7,024 nt of DNA. Origin: Bacteroidales bacterium (GTDB lineage Bacteria; Bacteroidota; Bacteroidia; Bacteroidales; Muribaculaceae). Positions within the stretch are counted from its first letter, which is position 1. Each line of letters opens with the position of its first letter. A model generated the notes under the pieces. The model made no database searches and was not told where the DNA came from. It saw only the letters and a list, made by a program, of their open reading frames with translations. The position numbers and the translations under genes were made by a program. Shown here in pieces: positions 6,141 through 7,024 of the stretch. The stretch spans positions 1 through 7,024 of the forward strand of contig CAAFXX010000112.1 in the NCBI GenBank assembly GCA_900767075.1. Direction: 5' to 3'.

Positions 6141-6656
6141 GTGTCGACTGTACTTAATACAAACGGCGACCTCCTTGAGGTGCCGCAGATACTTAACCGC
6201 AAGAAATTCCGCTGTGCCGTGCTCACCGCCGAATGGAATCCGAAAGTGACCCACGCCCTTCGCGACGGCGCTGTCGACGTGCTGCGTCGCGCCGGTGTGG
6301 CGGATCGCGACATAATCCTTCAGGATGTGCCGGGAACGGTGGAACTGGTCAACGGCGCCGGCTTTATAGCCCGTTCGCTGCCCGACATCTCGGCGATTAT
6401 CGTGATCGGATGCGTGATTCGCGGCGATACCCCTCATTTTGATTATGTGTGTCAGATCGCGGCGCAGGGCGTTGCCGAGCTCAACGCGTTGGGCGTGGCT
6501 CCGGTCGTTTTCGGCGTGCTGACCGTCGACAACGAGCAGCAGGCTCTTGACCGCGCCGGCGGCATACTGGGCAACAAGGGCGCCGAGGCTGCTGTCGCCG
6601 CCATAAAGATGGCGAATCTGAAGGTTCGTCTCACGGCTCCCGAGATAGACTGGTAA
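6141..6656 (+). CDS. ribH: 6,7-dimethyl-8-ribityllumazine synthase
   Basis: RibH condenses 5-amino-6-ribitylamino-uracil with 3,4-dihydroxybutanone 4-phosphate to make lumazine, the penultimate step of riboflavin synthesis. The 171 residues fit the family. Visible motifs are AEWNP (30-34, substrate-contacting loop), VPGTVEL (63-69), the phosphate-site segment GCVIRGDTPHFDYVC (90-104, with H99 matching the catalytic histidine), and FGVLTVDNEQQALDRAG (124-140, with R138 at the phosphate-binding arginine) leading to NKGAEAA (145-151). The GTG at 6141 follows the previous stop by 8 nt (AGAAAGAC), which points to coupling with the TPR-like gene. The reading frame is open only back to a TAA at 6120-6122. 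No FMN riboswitch was recognised upstream. Confidence 0.96.
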   Translation: MSTVLNTNGDLLEVPQILNRKKFRCAVLTAEWNPKVTHALRDGAVDVLRRAGVADRDIILQDVPGTVELVNGAGFIARSLPDISAIIVIGCVIRGDTPHFDYVCQIAAQGVAELNALGVAPVVFGVLTVDNEQQALDRAGGILGNKGAEAAVAAIKMANLKVRLTAPEIDW

Positions 6657-6736
6657 TTTCATCATGCAATCTCCGGAATAACCGGCGGGTGGTGTCAAAA
6701 AAGTATTATTACTGATGCCTGAGTTGTGATTTTAAC

Positions 6737-6754
6737 ATAGCTTGTGCTATTTTT
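6737..6754 (+). terminator. weak intrinsic terminator-like hairpin after ribH
   Basis: ATAGC (6737-6741), loop TTGT, GCTAT (6746-6750) is followed directly by TTTT. It has the layout of an intrinsic terminator for the ribH transcript, but the stem is only 5 bp and not GC-rich, so efficiency is doubtful. It lies 80 nt beyond the ribH stop. Confidence 0.35.
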
Positions 6755-6769
6755 AAACATATTTTAACC

Positions 6770-6818
6770 TTATAACGGTCGATATTGTGCAATAATGAAG
6801 CAATATCGGCCGTTATAA
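6770..6818. repeat. 18-bp inverted repeat (hairpin) downstream of ribH
   Basis: The left arm (6770-6787, starting TTATAACGG) and right arm (6801-6818, ending CCGTTATAA) pair over 18 positions. The only non-Watson-Crick position is a T/G pair that still forms a wobble in RNA. The loop is 13 nt. There is no T-run on either side, so it is not a classical terminator; a transcript 3'-end stabiliser, protein site or part of a larger RNA are the alternatives. Confidence 0.85.
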
Positions 6819-6820
6819 CA

Positions 6821-6960
6821 TCACCGACACCTGCAAAAGGCGCTGAAAAGGGCAATTTGAAGTAGTCGGGACCATAACGAAAAGGTGAAAAGGCAGGCGT
6901 GACCTGCCGCTTGACCGGTGAAATGCCGGTAAAAAAGGACATATTGTCCGCAAGAACGAT
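6821..6960 (+). ncRNA. possible structured RNA or 5' leader
   Basis: Three hairpins follow one another on the plus strand: GGCAGG/CCTGCC (6892-6908, 5-nt loop), ACCGG/CCGGT (6914-6930, 7-nt loop) and GGACA/TGTCC (6937-6949, 3-nt loop). Upstream, CCGAC (6824-6828) can pair with GTCGG (6865-6869). A second CCTGC at 6830-6834 could compete with 6903-6907 for the same GCAGG, which is the geometry of a two-state leader. No known riboswitch or housekeeping RNA was recognised. A minus-strand frame of 77 codons crosses the area but has weak support. Whether this belongs to the next gene is inference. Confidence 0.3.
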
Positions 6961-6963
6961 AAA

Positions 6964-6992
6964 TTGAAGTTGTTTAAACTAATTTACGTTTA
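6964..6992 (+). promoter_or_regulatory. possible promoter for the gene starting at the right edge
   Basis: TTG (6964-6966) is followed by 18 nt and TACGTTTA (6985-6992), which matches the -7 consensus TAnnTTTG except for its last base. Transcription would start near 6999, about 22 nt before an ATG at 7021. If this is the true promoter, the hairpins at 6892-6949 are upstream DNA and not a leader. A palindrome GTTTAAAC lies within the spacer. Confidence 0.35.
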
Positions 6993-7020
6993 ATAAAGAA
7001 TCTGAAGAAGTGTAAACTTT

Positions 7021-7024
7021 ATGG
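7021..7024 (+). CDS. possible start of the next gene (truncated by the window)
   Basis: The last four bases are ATGG. Their distance from the possible promoter and the AT-rich sequence before them fit a start codon, but only one codon is visible, so no product can be named. Confidence 0.2.

Noticed and set aside
6709..6942. 77-codon open frame on the minus strand
   Set aside because: It crosses the long hairpin and the run of small hairpins, ends in AT-rich sequence unlike the neighbouring genes, has no clear promoter, and matches no domain I know. A conserved small protein is not excluded; a protein search with a low Ka/Ks result would revive it.
6841..6950. Phrases resembling 23S rRNA or RNase P RNA (for example AAAAGGTGAAAAGG)
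   Set aside because: The similar phrases are short and, for 23S, in the wrong order. The highly conserved RNase P elements (such as GAGGAAAGTC and ACAGAAA) are missing.

Overview
The window looks like a chromosomal housekeeping segment of a Bacteroidales bacterium, most likely of the Muribaculaceae/Bacteroides-like type. The lineage call rests on promoters of the Bacteroidota form (TTTG, 19 nt, TAnnTTTG), seen in perfect form before tRNA-Tyr and before upp. Other support is the near absence of Shine-Dalgarno sequences, frequent GTG starts (ribF, the thioesterase and ribH), a recF gene followed directly by a DUF721/DciA gene, and a ribH gene preceded by a TPR-like gene. Genus is not resolved. 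No mobile element, phage gene, CRISPR array or defence gene was seen.

Layout: positions 1-1162 are read leftward: pfkA (ATP-dependent 6-phosphofructokinase), then a tRNA promoter just after its stop, tRNA-Tyr(GTA), and the 5' part of a second tRNA cut off by the window edge. A 162-nt divergent intergenic region separates pfkA from everything else, which is read rightward. The rightward genes are ribF (riboflavin kinase/FAD synthetase), upp (uracil phosphoribosyltransferase), recF, dciA (DUF721), a hotdog-fold acyl-CoA thioesterase, an unrecognised TPR-like protein with a charged tail, and ribH (lumazine synthase). The last 368 nt hold no convincing gene. They contain a weak terminator, an 18-bp hairpin, a run of smaller hairpins, and a possible promoter in front of an ATG at the right edge.

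How the genes relate: pfkA serves glycolysis. ribH and ribF are two steps of flavin synthesis, RibH making lumazine, the riboflavin precursor, and RibF turning riboflavin into FMN and FAD, but they lie in separate transcription units here. upp salvages uracil. recF (recombinational repair) and dciA (helicase loading) are packed 5 nt apart and are probably translated from one message. upp and recF are 19 nt apart, and the TPR-like gene and ribH 8 nt apart, so these pairs are probably co-transcribed too.

Nothing here amounts to a clear new system. The items most worth checking are the structured 3' intergenic region, the 9-bp tandem repeat that runs through the ribF stop codon, the palindromes laid over the upp and ribF/pfkA promoters, and the unknown TPR-like partner of ribH.
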